The notes under the pieces are model-generated. The model had not been told where the DNA came from, ran no database searches, and was given only the letters and a program-made list of their open reading frames with translations. This document shows, piece after piece, positions 9,748 to 23,400 of a stretch of DNA of 64,000 nucleotides (position 1 is its first letter; every line of letters begins with the position of its first letter). Location: NCBI GenBank assembly GCA_011009095.1, contig VTPC01001753.1, positions 272,086-336,085 of the forward strand, read 5' to 3'. The translations under genes and the position numbers were made by a program. The DNA comes from Ignelater luminosus (taxonomy: Eukaryota > Arthropoda > Insecta > Coleoptera > Elateridae).

Positions 9748-9914
9748 AATTAGTTTAGACTAGGCCAAACTAGTTTATCCTGGGTATGTGCGTACTTATA
9801 TTAGGATGAACTAGTTTGGCCTAGCCTAAACTAATTTTTCCTACTGGGGCTAGGTCGAACTAGTTTAGCCTAGGCAAAACTAGTTTGTCCTGAAATCGGG
9901 TTTGGCCGGTAACA
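9748..9914 (-). repeat. right terminal inverted repeat of the Ginger element
   Basis: Reverse complement of the left terminal repeat with only a few mismatches over about 167 bp. It carries the same series of AACTAGTT words. Confidence 0.8.
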
Positions 9915-10321
9915 TACATATTCTTTTGATTACAAGTATGAATAAAGTCCTGTTTATCTAAATATGTTGTATTATTTGTATAAATTGAACCGACAAACAA
10001 GATAAATTTATTAAAAGTATGTAATTACACTTAACGAACTTCACACCAATTCATAATTTACAAAACGTTTATCATGCAGTATTTTTTAACTGATTTACAC
10101 GTAATTTAAAAGTTCGATTTAGTAAAACTAAAAAGATATTTAAAGATACGTAATAGTATTAAATATTGAAGCAATTTTCAAACACTTTAAATTTAAATTA
10201 AAAAAAGAGAGTAAGTTTCATTGCATTCCTTATGGGAATCGGTTTCGCGGGCTTCTGTTATACCTAAGTGTGCAGAAAGTAACTGCGCCTATTTTTTATC
10301 TTTGTTTAGGTAAAAGGTCTA

Positions 10322-11058
10322 TTAGAAGTGATACTGAAACATTCATTTTTATTAAAGGTTTTCGTTTTCATTCTTTAACCTAAAATTCCTAGGCTAGTTG
10401 ATACATATTGCAATATATTTAGCGTTTATTTTGCGAAATTTACTCTGATTTACTCTAATTACGATCAAGAACTAAAACTAGTTTAAGAAAAGAACGATCG
10501 TTTTAATTTTTAAATAATCTTATTTAATATTGATTAATAAAGCATATTGTTCTAATTGATAATCTACTGTTGGCAGACCAACAATAACAATAACTCTTAG
10601 TGACACTCACTTATGAATTATGATTATTATGTTGATTGGGAATGGTTTTCATGAGAAGGCATCTAGCGTATCTAGACATTGCAAAAATAACACTCGGTAT
10701 ATTGCAATTGTGTGTCTACAAGGCCACTGCAAGCGCGTGCGACCTTTGTGTGAGAGAGAAAGAGAATCAATATTTTGATACAATGGCGGTTTGACAGTAT
10801 TTACGTATAACTGCAATAATGTTCCAAATTTCGATACATAAAATCGTTAGTGGAATAACTTCTAAAGTGATTCTTGTGTAACGAACTCTAAACAAATTAA
10901 ACAAACGAATTCAGAATGTAGGAGTGTATCTTAATAGTGCAAAACGTGCTATTGATTTCAATGTTGTTGGATGTTATATTATTATTAATTAAATTATAAC
11001 AGTGTAAAGAATTTGCATTTTACCTTTATCAATACTTAATAATCATTTAGTTGTAATC
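10322..11058 (+). promoter_or_regulatory. presumed promoter and 5' UTR of Atg1
   Basis: The interval between the last upstream transposon and the Atg1 start codon. No TATA box is correctly placed. A locally GC-richer stretch at about 10715-10800 contains CAATGGCGGT, whose reverse complement has the GCCAT core of YY1/Pho sites; this is only suggestive. No alternative coding start upstream was found, and the transcription start cannot be fixed from sequence. Confidence 0.35.
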
Positions 11059-11464
11059 ATGGAAACTGTTGGAGACTATGAGTATGATAGCCATGACTTA
11101 ATTGGGCATGGTGCTTTCGCAGTAGTGTTTAAAGGAAGACATCGAAAGGTCAGTAACCTAATTTAGAATAGTTCTAAATTCGTACTAATTAGTTTTTATC
11201 ATTTCTAGGATCCATCCAAAATGGTAGCTATAAAGAGTATATCTAAAAAGAGTCTTTCAAAGTCACACAACTTACTCGGAAAGGAAATTAAAATACTTAA
11301 GGTGTGTTTTTTGATCCACTTAAGATGATTTATGTTTTCTTGGAAATTCTTATATAAGTAGAGGTTTATTTTTATTTTAGGAATTAACAGAACTTAATCA
11401 TGAAAATGTGGTGGCTTTATTTTATTGCAAAGAGACTCCTCATAATGTGTATCTTGTTATGGAG
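11059..11464 (+). CDS. Atg1: Atg1 exons 1-3: N-lobe of the kinase
   Basis: Exon 1 (11059-11148) begins METVGDYEY, the usual start of the family, preceded by AATC at the ATG. Exon 2 (11209-11301) carries the catalytic lysine block MVAIKSI and the helix-C region LLGKEIKIL. Exon 3 (11381-11464) runs from [11 protein letters not shown] to VYLVME and ends at a consensus GTAAGT donor. Exon lengths are 90, 93 and 84, all phase 0, separated by 60-80-base introns. This compact start contrasts with the 27.8-kb intron that follows. Confidence 0.93.
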
Positions 11465-14400
11465 GTAAGTTATGATGTCTGTATTTGCTTAGCAATTATT
11501 ATAAATGCAGAATGATTTTGCTTTTTCTTTTGTTTTTACTTCAAAAGTAGTATGGCATTAAGTTATAATAAAAAATATCTTGCGGATCAAGTTATCAATA
11601 GGTGAAGAAACCAGCCCATATACAGAATACTTGTACGGGCTCATTAAATATAAGTACAGAGCAGCGATGGTTCATCATAAGGGCTTTAGCTTTTCCAGAC
11701 ATTTTAATAGGTTATTTTTTAGTCAGTGAGCTATAAAAACAATCTTCTCAAAATAACTTGGTGATTTTATGTTTTAACCTATTGGAGTATATAATGTGTA
11801 AATGTGAATTCAGGAAATACAGACATACAAGAGTATACTTGAGACCTCTTCCAGGAAAAAATTGCTTATGCCCAATTTAGTGCCCAAGCATAATTTAGTA
11901 ATGCAGCACTGATTTTAACCTTCAAATAACACAAGTTACATAAAACTTGTTTGACAAACAAAACATTAGGATTACATTAGTACCACAATAACATGTTTTC
12001 TAAAATACAATAATTAACAATTATGACAGTTTATTCAAGAATCTTGCAGCTAATTAGTTAGGCTCATTTTTATATTTACTTAATTACTAACAAGGGACAT
12101 GCACGAATTGTACCTTACCAATTCTTTACAAACTTAGTATACAGTGTATTCAAGATAAGGATGCACAGCATGGGGATCTTGGAAACGGTAAGAGATACAG
12201 CATGGGTTAAATGGGATGAAAGTTGACTATTTATAGAATCTTTTTGTTGGCGTTTGCAAAATCTAGATATCTTGGATAGTTTCAGAGATATTTAAAAAAA
12301 AGTAAATTTCTCGATTTTTGTTATTATTTTTTCTTTCCTTTATTTGAAGAAATATCGAAAAACTAAAACCACTTTTCCATTGCCACTTTTTGTTCTCTAT
12401 TAAAAAACGCTAACTAAATTCCTGTACAATGTTTCGGTTTCGAGTAACCATCATCAACCTAATTTTTTAAATAGGCCAAAAAACAATTGCAAATTAATTT
12501 GGTTTTGATTTTGTTGTGTTGAACGCTGCTGCTGTGACCAACTGTAATAATTGCTATTCATCTTCGAAATTTTGGTTGAGCACATGATTTTTGACATAAC
12601 CCCAGAGGAAAGAAATCTAACCGAAACAGGAATTTAGTTAGCGTATTTTAATAAAGAACAAAAAGTGGCAATGGAAAAGTGGTTTTAGTTTTTCGATATT
12701 TCTTCAAATAAAGGAAAGAAAAAATAATAACGAAAATCGAGAAATTTACTTTTTTTTAAATACCTCTGAAACTATCCAAGATATATAGATTTTGCAACAC
12801 CATCAAAAAGGTCCTATAAATAGCCAACTTTCATCCCATTTAACCGATCCTTTATCTCTTACCGTTTTCAAGATCCCCATGCTGTGCATCCTTATCTTGG
12901 ATACATTGTATAATATAAGTCGCAAGTAACCATAATCAGTTGGCTATATTTTCAAATTTGAATTTGCCCATAACTAACTAACTGTAAAAAAACTGAATTA
13001 AGTAAGTATCTTGAAAGTATTTTGATGCAAAACATACATGGGAGGCTGATGGATGTGGAAGAAGACAATATTTTGGAATGAAGTTCAAGGTGTGGAGGAT
13101 GAAGAGAAGCACATGAGAATCAAAATACAGTGAAACCTGTAAACCTTACATCGAACACCTGATCAGGTCCAATGGTTTTTGCCGGAACCATTTATTTAGT
13201 TTTACTATACAGAATGATTCTTAACTTCTCTTTTTCCTTTTAAATGATAGTAGAAGGACATAAAAGGAACCGATCTACGTTAAATTGCATGAACAAAAGT
13301 CATGTATAGTTTCAGAGTTGGAACAATTGGGTACCATGCTTGAGAACTTTTGTACATAACCGCATTTTGTAATGCAATAATTTAAAAACTAGACTAGCTT
13401 TGACTTGAAACATCTACCACAACAAAACAATGAATTCTGTATGGCCCACAGCTATTATAACTAGAATTCAAATTGCAGTATACGGTTGATTTTGTTTATT
13501 AAATTGAAAATCAAACAAGTAACATTAAATACAGTGGAACCCCCATAAGTTGAACTTCTGTAACTCGAATTTCTCCTCAACTCGAAATTTATTGCGTCCC
13601 CTTGCACTTCAATATCAATTGCATGTAATTTTGCGTAACTCGTATTTTCTGTAACTCGAACTAATAATCACACTTCGTGGATTTCGAGTCATGGAAGTTC
13701 CACTGTACATTAATTATTAGAAGATTGTAACAAATTTAAATTGTGTTTAATCAAGTTGCAGAAATGGTAAACAAAGAACAGTAATTATAATAATTATTTA
13801 AAATTACGACCTTCAGTTTGAACACACAGTCTAGCTTAGCACGTCAAATCCAAGATTGGACACACGCTTGAGGATGACCTCCCTGCTTTCTGCAGCGTTG
13901 TGTATTCTCTGCAACAGTTGTTCTTGGGTAGCAATCTGTTCTTGATAAACCAATAATTTCATAAGCCCCCATAAATAAAAATTTACTGGATTTAAATCTG
14001 ATGATTCTATCATAATGTGGAGGAGCTCCATCACGTAGGAACCACACACACTGATGGACATCTAATGAAACATCTGCTAGCAGCTCTGGAAGGTCATTTT
14101 GCAGAAAATTTAAATACACTCTCCCAGTTATTTGGTTGGGCAAGATAAATGGGCCTATTAGCATACCATTTACAATTCCAGCAAAAACATTGATTGAAAA
14201 TCTGTGCTGATAATTGGACCTGTGTATGATGTGAGAGTTTTCTACATCCCAGTAGTGCATATTGTGGAAGTTGATAATTCTGTTCTTTGTGAAGGTGGAT
14301 TTATCACAAGCCGATACATTCATTGGAAAGTTGGTGTTCCTCTGATTCTCTTTCAAGAGCCAATCACAAAATTGAATGTCGTATTCACAGTCATGGCTGC

Positions 14401-17400
14401 AGTTCACCCGAGGTACATGCTCTTTGAATTAGAGACAGAAATGTTGGAGATGTAGGATGCCTTCTATTGGGAAAACACTTTGCATACAATCGTGCAGCAA
14501 CATTTTGTAGTGCTTCACCGTAAACTATTATCATGTCTACAAATTCTTCATTTGTATATATTTTTCAATTTAGCACAAAATTGAAAATTATGGAAGATGA
14601 TTTAATCAATTACCAACCTTTGGTACTGTGTAAGGGGTACAAGATCATGGAATTAAACAGTTTAAGTATTTCTTTTTTTGTAAGTAAGTAAAGCATTTAA
14701 ACAGAACGTCATTCAGACAAGTTTTGTCCAAAGGTCAAAGACGACTACAAAATTAGCTTCTTTGGAGCCAGAAATGGTCACAATCAAAGTGGCTAGATGT
14801 GCTCTGCTAACTGAATATGTTAACAAAAACTTTGAGATATCAAATGGTGGGTCCAATTATTTAAAGCTTTATATCTTTGAAACTGCATAATTTTGTTAAT
14901 GCAATTTAACATAGATCAGTTGCTTTCTTTCCTTTAAGAGGAAAAAAACAAGTTGAGAATCACCCTGTATATTACAAGTAACCTGCACAACTTGAATATT
15001 GCTGTACCTTGTACACTGGGAATTTAGCACTAACCTATACTAAATCTAACTAATTACATTCATTCAATTTTGTTGTTCTGTTTACATAAGACGTGGCATT
15101 TGGTTGGTTGAGACAATCTATGCAAGAGGGAGATTTGTGTCATTTTAAAAGTTGTTGCCAAATGTCTTCTACGTAACAGATAAAGTCTTGGGTGGTCAAG
15201 CACGTGAACTAATGTTTTATGTTTACAAATATTTTGGAAAAACAGAAGAAACTAAAAATGTTACAGAACTTAAAAAATATTGTCAACAAAGGTACTGGAG
15301 TTTCTATTAGAACTATCGAAAGGATAATATGCGAAAGTAACCACCCACCAGAGGATAGCAAGAAGCCGTTGTTTTCAAGCTCAGGGTAGCATCAAACTCA
15401 TAAATGCCCTATAACTCATCTTGAAGAATATGAAAAACTAGACTTTCATAATTTTGTGTATAACTTTCACAAAACAGAAGGTTGTCAGATTACTCTTCAT
15501 TTCTAATTATTTACAATAGTATTTTTAATAAAATCTTGTAACACCACTGACAATAGCTTTTTCTACTTCCAAGCCAAATGCATTCTTCTGATTGACAGTT
15601 TGGCATGTGCGGATGCTCCCTAAGTTGTATCGTTTGACCTGTATATAGTGTCTCATTGTGAATTTCCAACCTGTTATGCTGCAGATCCTGATAATAGTGG
15701 AGACTTAGACTTTGAATATAAATATTTAAGGAAGATGAATTGTTGCAAAGAAATAGATTTGATCATGTATGTGATAATATGTTAGGTTATGTGTATACAG
15801 TGTGTCCACATTTCAATGCTCACTATTGAGATCTCGGAAAGAGATACGAAGTTGGTTAAATTAGAAAAGATTTGGTTCTTTTGGAGATCAGTTTACTTAG
15901 GCTTTTTTTTTCAAAAAAGTTCACGGTTTACTAGATATTTGCTAAAAACGAAATTATCTTATTTTTTTTAAGTGAAATATCTCAAGAACGAGCAAAGATA
16001 GAAAAAAACAGCAAAGAGGGTGTTTTAGAGAATTTACTCCGAAACACAAAAAAATTATTTTCCGCAATTGTCTTTTGTTTTACTTCGGCGGTGAAACGTA
16101 AATCCAATTTTTTTCTAATGAAACGCCTACTTGATTTCCATATTACTGAACTGCACGCCTTAAATGCTTTTCAGTGATACATGGTTTGACACAGCTATTC
16201 ATTTGTTTTACCGAGTTATGAAGTGAAAATCATTTTTCATCATAGTTTGCCATAACATCTAACACACAAAGTCGTGGAGTTTTATCAAAGAAATTCATTT
16301 GTTATGCAAAAATTGCTAAAACAAAATAAATACGCTTTTACGGGGCATTAGCTGCTTATTTGATGCTATCTGTGAATGCTCAGTAAAGTATCTTAAAAAC
16401 GTCTTTTGTTTTGTTTTAGCAATTGTTACATAACAAATGTAATTTATCTGACAAAAATTAATGATTTTCATATTTTTTAAAGCCATGACACACTAAGTGG
16501 GAAATGCTTTTTATTTAAAAAAAAATAAGATAATTTCGTTTTTAGCAAATATCTAGTAAGCCCTGAACTTTTTTGAAAAAACAAAAGCATAAGTAAACTG
16601 ATCTTTAAAATAGCCAAAACTTTTCTAATTTAACCGACTTCGTATCTCTTACAATATCTGAGATCCCAATAGTGAGCATTGAAATGTGGACATACTGTAT
16701 ACTCAACATTGTTGACTGTGGCCGAATGCACCCATTGATTCAATCTGACTAAAAACAATTTACAGTGTAACTTGTTATTTTTAATCTTCTCTTATTTCGT
16801 GTGATTCTGAATGTATGTGTTAGATGAAAAAGGTTTAAAATATCTATAACTCAGTAAGAAAATAAAATGGGACATGTTGATTTGAGCTTTTTTACTCAAA
16901 AATGGTCTCTTCTATCATCAATTTTGATTTAGCACATTTGTCGTTAATGACCCTGTATAGTAGCTATCTGAGGGTTATAATGGTTTGTATTTTAAGTAAA
17001 GACAATTTCACTTGTAAGATTTCAGTACAGAAACATAATAGTGATAAAAGCACACAGAAATGTAATACATCTGTGTTTTTAAACAAACCAGTCGAATATG
17101 AAAACCATCCTTCTTGATTGATCTAATTAAGCTCTAATTAAACAGAGAAAGACGGCTCTATAATTTTGCTCAAAAATGCTATCACCAATCATTTTAAAAG
17201 TTGCTGATTTATACATGTAAAAACATCTGGGAATGCAAAGCACAACGAACTCTCGTTTTGTTACTTTTTTCTAATTTTGGCGGCCATTTTGACCATGTTT
17301 CCGAGGTGATATCAAAAAACTTAAAGTATACGTTTCTCTTATTTTTTGATGTAGAATACGATTCTAAAGTAAAAAAAATCTTTGAAAATTTTTTAATTTT

Positions 17401-20400
17401 CGGCGGCCATTTTGACCATGTTCCCGAAGAGTTATCAAGAAACGAAGATACTATGTAGTCTTTAGTTTTTGATGTAGAATTCAAATCTGAAGTCAAAATT
17501 TCAAAATTTGACAAAAAATGCGGACAGACATACAGACAGGCAGACAGACTTCTTAAATTCAGTAACGACTCCTTTGGAGTTCATTGAAAATATTGAAAGG
17601 TATCAAGTTTCGCTAAAAGTAATAATAAAAAGTGTTAAGCTACATATGCAAAGCAAAAGAACATCAAAGACCTGCAAAGACTTGTTAATGTTGTTTTCAC
17701 ACCTTCAATTATTGTTATCATTGTAAGTTGACACTCCAGAAAAAATTTTGCACAAGTCTAAATAAAAGAATATGTCTAGCTTTATTGTGTTAATAATTAG
17801 ATGCATAAATCTCTTTTTTTTAGTAGAACGTTTTGCAATGCAGAAGCAAAGTTGCACTTGTGTACATGGAAAAAGCCAATTGTAAAATCTAATATTCCAG
17901 ATAAAGATTTTATCAACAACTTTCCAAATTGTGGAATTACTGTTAGTTAAACTGCCATGTATTACGCTTGCTGAGCGTTTCCGTGATATAGTGTTTGTCA
18001 GTCTATTTTCTGTCAATTGTAGGGGGATGAATGGACATTCAAGGATATTGTCATTGATGACATTTTATTCCAGATCTTTAGCGTATTTGTGTTCTTCATT
18101 TTTTTGTACAACTTTTTTGCATATTGGCGCATAATCTGTATAAAACTATCACATTATCTGTGGGACTGAAATTGTAATTGTTTGTAGAATATGTCCCACA
18201 AACACTGAGTTGCTGTTCATATTATTTTGCCATATATCCCTGTAGTGTTCATTTACTTTTCTGTCTATACTCTGTGTTGTCATCTCTATGTATGCGATAG
18301 TACATTGTTTTTTCCACACTCTAGTCTATACACCCCTGACTGTTGTGTCTCATCAGTTTTGTTTTTGTAATGAGAGGGTGTTACTGTCTTTGTTTGGTAT
18401 TGAATATGGAGTGTTTATGTGTTCTGACATGTATATATCCATAGTATGGAATGGATAGGTAGATGTTGTTCTCTTCGACTTGTTATCTACTCGGTTATAG
18501 CATGGTGTTTGCAGTGATGTTCTTCAATTGTACTTTTTTTTGTTATTTGTTGTGTGGTTTTGATATCATATGCATTCTTTGTGACAATCTGTTCTATGGT
18601 TAACAGTTTGTTTTGGTAGTCGATTTTATTATTATTATTATTATGTGTCAGAGTTGCTGTTGTGATCCAAAAGAAAATTTTATCAATGTAGCCCAGGGAA
18701 AAAATAACTCATGTCTGAAATAAAATAAAAACTGACAGGTGTAATCTGACACTAATCAATTGACAACACAACGCCCTACAGCGACAAACAACCACATTGC
18801 AGTTTTACATTTTTTGTAATAATAAACATAAAATAGTTGTTTTGGACGCCTTCAAAATTTACAAACACAAAGTACTTTTGATGAATAAACAGGTTGACTA
18901 CTTTGTCGGTATCGACAACTTCTTTTCATTTGTTGTCATTATTATGTATTATTTTATTTTTAAAATTATTGTAATAGACCCCATTACTAGTCCAACATGT
19001 GTAAAATGCACCAGCTCTTATAGACTTTGATGGCCTGGGGCTGCAAGATTCATCATAAAACAATTTCATGCTGCACCAAACCCCTTGTCTCCTCTCTTCT
19101 TTCTGTTAACTTAGGCCTTGGGCCTGTAAATTCCAACTTGGGCTCATTGTTTCTGTCATGTTGATGTCCATCAATTTTTCCAGAGTTTGGGTGGTCTGCC
19201 TAATGGTCAGCATGTTTTGCAGTATCCCATCTCGTGTCATTTGTGCTATTCTTTCTGGCACCATTCCTTTGATGTGGTCATTTTTCTCTTTGCTGTTGTC
19301 CCTATCTGACTATGTCTTGTATCTGGCATTTGTTTCTTATGTCTGTTTCTTCTTCTGTTCCTTAGTGTGTACCCAGATATATTTCTAAGGATTTTTATTT
19401 TGGTTGTTTGTAGAATGGATTTTGTTCTTGTTTCTATGGCGTGTGTCATGATTGGTCAGATGTATATTTTGTGGATTCTAGTTTTGGCTTGCTTGCTCAT
19501 GAAAGTTTGCTCCATATGATATCTTGTAGTGCACCAGTTATTTTGCTTGGTCCCTGACTTCCTGCATTCTGTTTTGATTTGATGAAATTTTGACGCCTAA
19601 AAGCCATGGCTTGTTTTCTATACTAAGCTTGCATCTTATTGGTTTTTTTAGTGATGACAAGTGATTTTGTTTTTGAAGCATGTTGAAAGTTCTAGCCTTT
19701 GTAAAAAGTGAGTGTAGGGGTCGTTGTAGATCATCTTTGTTTTCTGCTATGAGCACATCATCATCAGCACAATATACAATCTTGATCTCTCCCACTGCTA
19801 GTTTATACTGTGGTTACTTCTTCATTAAGCAGGATTTGGGTGGTCATTTTGAGGTTAAGTTGTTGAATGGTTTTTATTATGGTGCGTGGTGTTTGCTTTT
19901 CTTTTAAGATGTTAATGATGCCGTTTAGTCTCATCCTGTCAAACGCCTTGGTGAGATCTATGAAGCAGATGAGAGCAAGTTTTCCATATTCTATTGATTT
20001 TTCTGCCACTTTTCTAACTATAAATATGGTGTCTAAAGTAGATTGATTTTTCCGAATTCCCTTTTTGGTACTCTGATATTCATTTACTATTGGTTCCAAT
20101 ATTTTTTAGCAGTTTCATGGCTGAGCTTAACAGGGTTATGCCTCTGTAATTTTTAGGTGCCTTTTTGTTGCCTTGAAGATCAAGATGGTGATACTTTTCT
20201 TCCATTCATTGGGCACATTCTCTGTTATTAGTATTCTGTTGTACAGTTCAGTAAGTTCTATGAGACATACTCCATCATATTTTATAAGTTCATTCGGTAT
20301 TTTGTTGAGGCCAGATGCTTTCCTATTTTTTATTTTTTGTGCAGCTTCCATTGTTGTTTGAGTTGATATTTCTATTATCCGAGAGGCTTTCTTCCATTTC

Positions 20401-23400
20401 TTCTTTGGGTATGGCGTCTTCATTATCATATAGCCCCTTAAAATAGCTTGTCCACTTAACCTTGTCAGTTTGTTGTGTTTTTCAGAAGAAAACCTTTCTC
20501 AGTATTCTCACTTAAGTTTTCTTATTTTGTTGTTAACTCTATTTCTTATTTGTGTATAGTAGTTTCGTTCTTCTTGTGTTTTACTGCTTCTGTATTTTGT
20601 GTATGTATCTCGTTTCTCTTTTGTTAGCATTTTAACTTCTGGTGTGTACCATCGTTTACTCCTGCTATTCTTGTTCGTTTCGGTCTTCTTTTTTCCCAGG
20701 GCTTTGGTAGCTGCAGCTATGGTACTAGTTCGTAGTGCAATCCTAATTAGTTAAATATACATGCTCGAACGACGTTGCAAACCTATTAACAATGCATGAG
20801 CTCTTTAATCTGGAATGGATTATAAATTCTGTTTATGGGTATCAAATAAATGTAAACATTGTCTACTAATGTTTATTGTAAAGCATTTGAGGTTTATGTG
20901 AAGACTTAATAATAATAATGAATATAAAAACGTAATAAATTTGATGTTTTATTAATGTTGTACAATAACGGTTAATATTATTGTTGCATACCTCTTCCAT
21001 ATAAAAAAAACTGCTTTTAATTGACATAACATAAATTCATAAATATAAATATTATAACAGTCTTTAGAAAAAATTGAAATACAAAAAAAGGAAGATTTAT
21101 TCTATCATAAATTAATTATAAACTTAAATACTTCATATTATAATTACATAAAAATTAAATTATAAATTGTTTAAAGAACTTATCTACTAAATTATCAAAA
21201 GAAATGGGATTTTAAATCTTCTGCAAATACATTGATCAGCTTCATTCTGGCAATTCGAGAGGCTTTTACTTTTCTCTTGGCAAATGAACTAATCTTTCAA
21301 TCATATTTGTGCTTTATCATCATCTTTATTACTCAATGTTTGATGAGGGGGTTTAATTGGAGTGGTTGTTGGTACATAGGGATTACTTGTTGGTGGGTTA
21401 CTACTTATGGTTTCGTTTACTATTGGCTTCTCATTTCTTGGAGCTTGTGATTCATTTGTTTCATCAATTTCTTTAATTTCTACACTATTCTCGCGTTTTT
21501 CCATTAATGGTTCTTCTTCTTTTTCTTCAATTGTGTCGCCTGCTTTGCTTGTACCATTTGGTTTCTTGTCAACTACTATCTCTTTTAGTTCTCGTTCCAT
21601 TGGTTCAGCTGTTCTTGCTGCTTCATATTTTCTAGTTTTATAAAATTTGTATCCGAAAGCTACAGCACCTGCTACAACTACAGCTATTACCAGAATAACT
21701 AAAATGCTTGATCCTGCACCGCTAGACTCTTCTACTGTATTTGCTTTTGTTTTATCTGTGAAACAAAAATATATTCCATATAAGTGTTTATAAACTAGAG
21801 AAAAGGTGTGTCGTAATCAGACAGGATTTTGCCAGAACTAACAAGGTTGCATTTGCTAAATCGAATAAATTAGTATGCCGAAGGTTTAGTTTATACTCGT
21901 CAATTTTACGACACCTGCAATAAGTAAGTACCTCGAAATGCTGCAAGAAGCCGACTTCAGCAGTATTAATTTTTTCTANNNNNNNNNNNNNNNNNNNNNN
22001 NNNNNNNNNNNNNNNNNNNNNNNNNNNNNNNNNNNNNNNNNNNNNNNNNNNNNNNNNNNNNNNNNNNNNNNNNNNNNNNNNNNNNNNNNNNNNNNNNNNN
22101 NNNNNNNNNNNNNNNNNNNNNNNNNNNNNNNNNNNNNNNNNNNNNNNNNNNNNNNNNNNNNNNNNNNNNNNNNNNNNNNNNNNNNNNNNNNNNNNNNNNN
22201 NNNNNNNNNNNNNNNNNNNNNNNNNNNNNNNNNNNNNNNNNNNNNNNNNNNNNNNNNNNNNNNNNNNNNNNNNNNNNNNNNNNNNNNNNNNNNNNNNNNN
22301 NNNNNNNNNNNNNNNNNNNNNNNNNNNNNNNNNNNNNNNNNNNNNNNNNNNNNNNNNNNNNNNNNNNNNNNNNNNNNNCCATTTACATTAAATCTTGAGT
22401 TAATTTGTGGATCAACACTTTGTGGGTCTGGATTTTCTGTTGAAGGTTCAACATGCAATTCGTTATCACCGTTTTCATTGTTTTCTGTATTTTCTAAGTT
22501 TGCTTGGTTATTGTTATTATCTTCAACAGTCTCTGTTTTTGTTTCAGTGTTATTATTATTTTCAGTATTTTCTACTTCTGTATCAGTATTATCTATTTTT
22601 ATTTCTTCATTGCCATTATTCTCTGTTCCATTATCTGTATTTAATTCAGCAATGTCAGGTTGTGGTTCTGTATTATTTTCATGTTGTGTTTCATCGTTGT
22701 TTTCTTCATGTTGTGTTTCATCATTGTTTTCTTTATGCTGTGTTTCATCATTGTTCTCTTCATGTTGTGTTTCATCATTGTTTTTTATTTTTTCTTCATT
22801 AATGGCGTCCACAACAACTTGAAGTCCCTGATCCTTGTTCTGATCTTCCGTTTCTGTATTCTCATTATCATCAGATTCTTTAGGAATGTTTTGCCATGTA
22901 CCTTCCCTAACATCCTTACATGGAATTGAAGCAGTGTGATCTTCAGATTTTATTTCAAACATTATATCAACCTCGTGACATATTTTCTTTATCATTTCTT
23001 CATCTACATATGGCAATATGATCTTTTTAGGGCTATTTAAGTTACTTATTGTTGATTCTGTTATGCTCTATAAAAAATAATGTTTAAAGTAATTTTTAAG
23101 GTTGAACAAGTAAGAATAAAAACTTACTTCCTCTATTAATGGATTCCCACTAAGGTCTAATATTTTCAAATCTGTTAAACCATCTAATATATTTGGTGGT
23201 AATTCTTCGATATTGCAGTTTGATAAGTTTAATTCTTCAATATTTGCAATAAGGAAAGTAGAGAATCCAGGGAGTTTCAAATTTTTATTTCCAGATAGAT
23301 TCAATTTTTTTAATTTGGCGTTATGGGTGAATGCGTCTTCTTTTATAAATTGAAGGTCATTGTTTGATAAATCCACTTCTTCCAAATCCTTATATTTAGT

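Larger units (their letters stand above)
7316..9914 (-). mobile_element. Ginger-type DNA transposon, nearly complete
   Basis: The element is 2,599 bp. It starts TGTTACCGGCC and ends GGCCGGTAACA and is flanked by a 4-bp direct repeat TACA (7312-7315 and 9915-9918). Terminal inverted repeats of about 167 bp (7316-7482 and 9748-9914) are nearly identical, so the insertion is young. TGT...ACA ends, 4-bp duplications and a gypsy-like integrase are the established traits of Ginger elements. The terminal repeats are built of repeated GGC-CAAACTAGTT-like words. The single gene lies on the minus strand. Confidence 0.8.
7170..10319. mobile_element. older inverted-repeat element split by the Ginger insertion
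   Basis: GACCTTTTACCT at 7170-7181 is matched by AGGTAAAAGGTC at 10308-10319, with TA flanking both sides (7168-7169, 10320-10321). Farther inside, ATTCCCATAAG occurs at 7241 in one orientation and as its loosely inverted partner near 10232. Removing the 2.6-kb insertion leaves about 550 bp, a typical MITE size. No transposase is visible. Inferred: a TA-targeting MITE that later received a Ginger element. Confidence 0.55.

Noticed and set aside
17705..18016. Minus-strand ORF of 103 codons
   Set aside because: Near the Penelope-like fragment but in a frame without any of its motifs; no independent support.
21938..22822. Open frames drawn through the 400-N gap on both strands
   Set aside because: The residues inside are undetermined; the plus-strand frame is only the complement of the LRR-protein acidic region.
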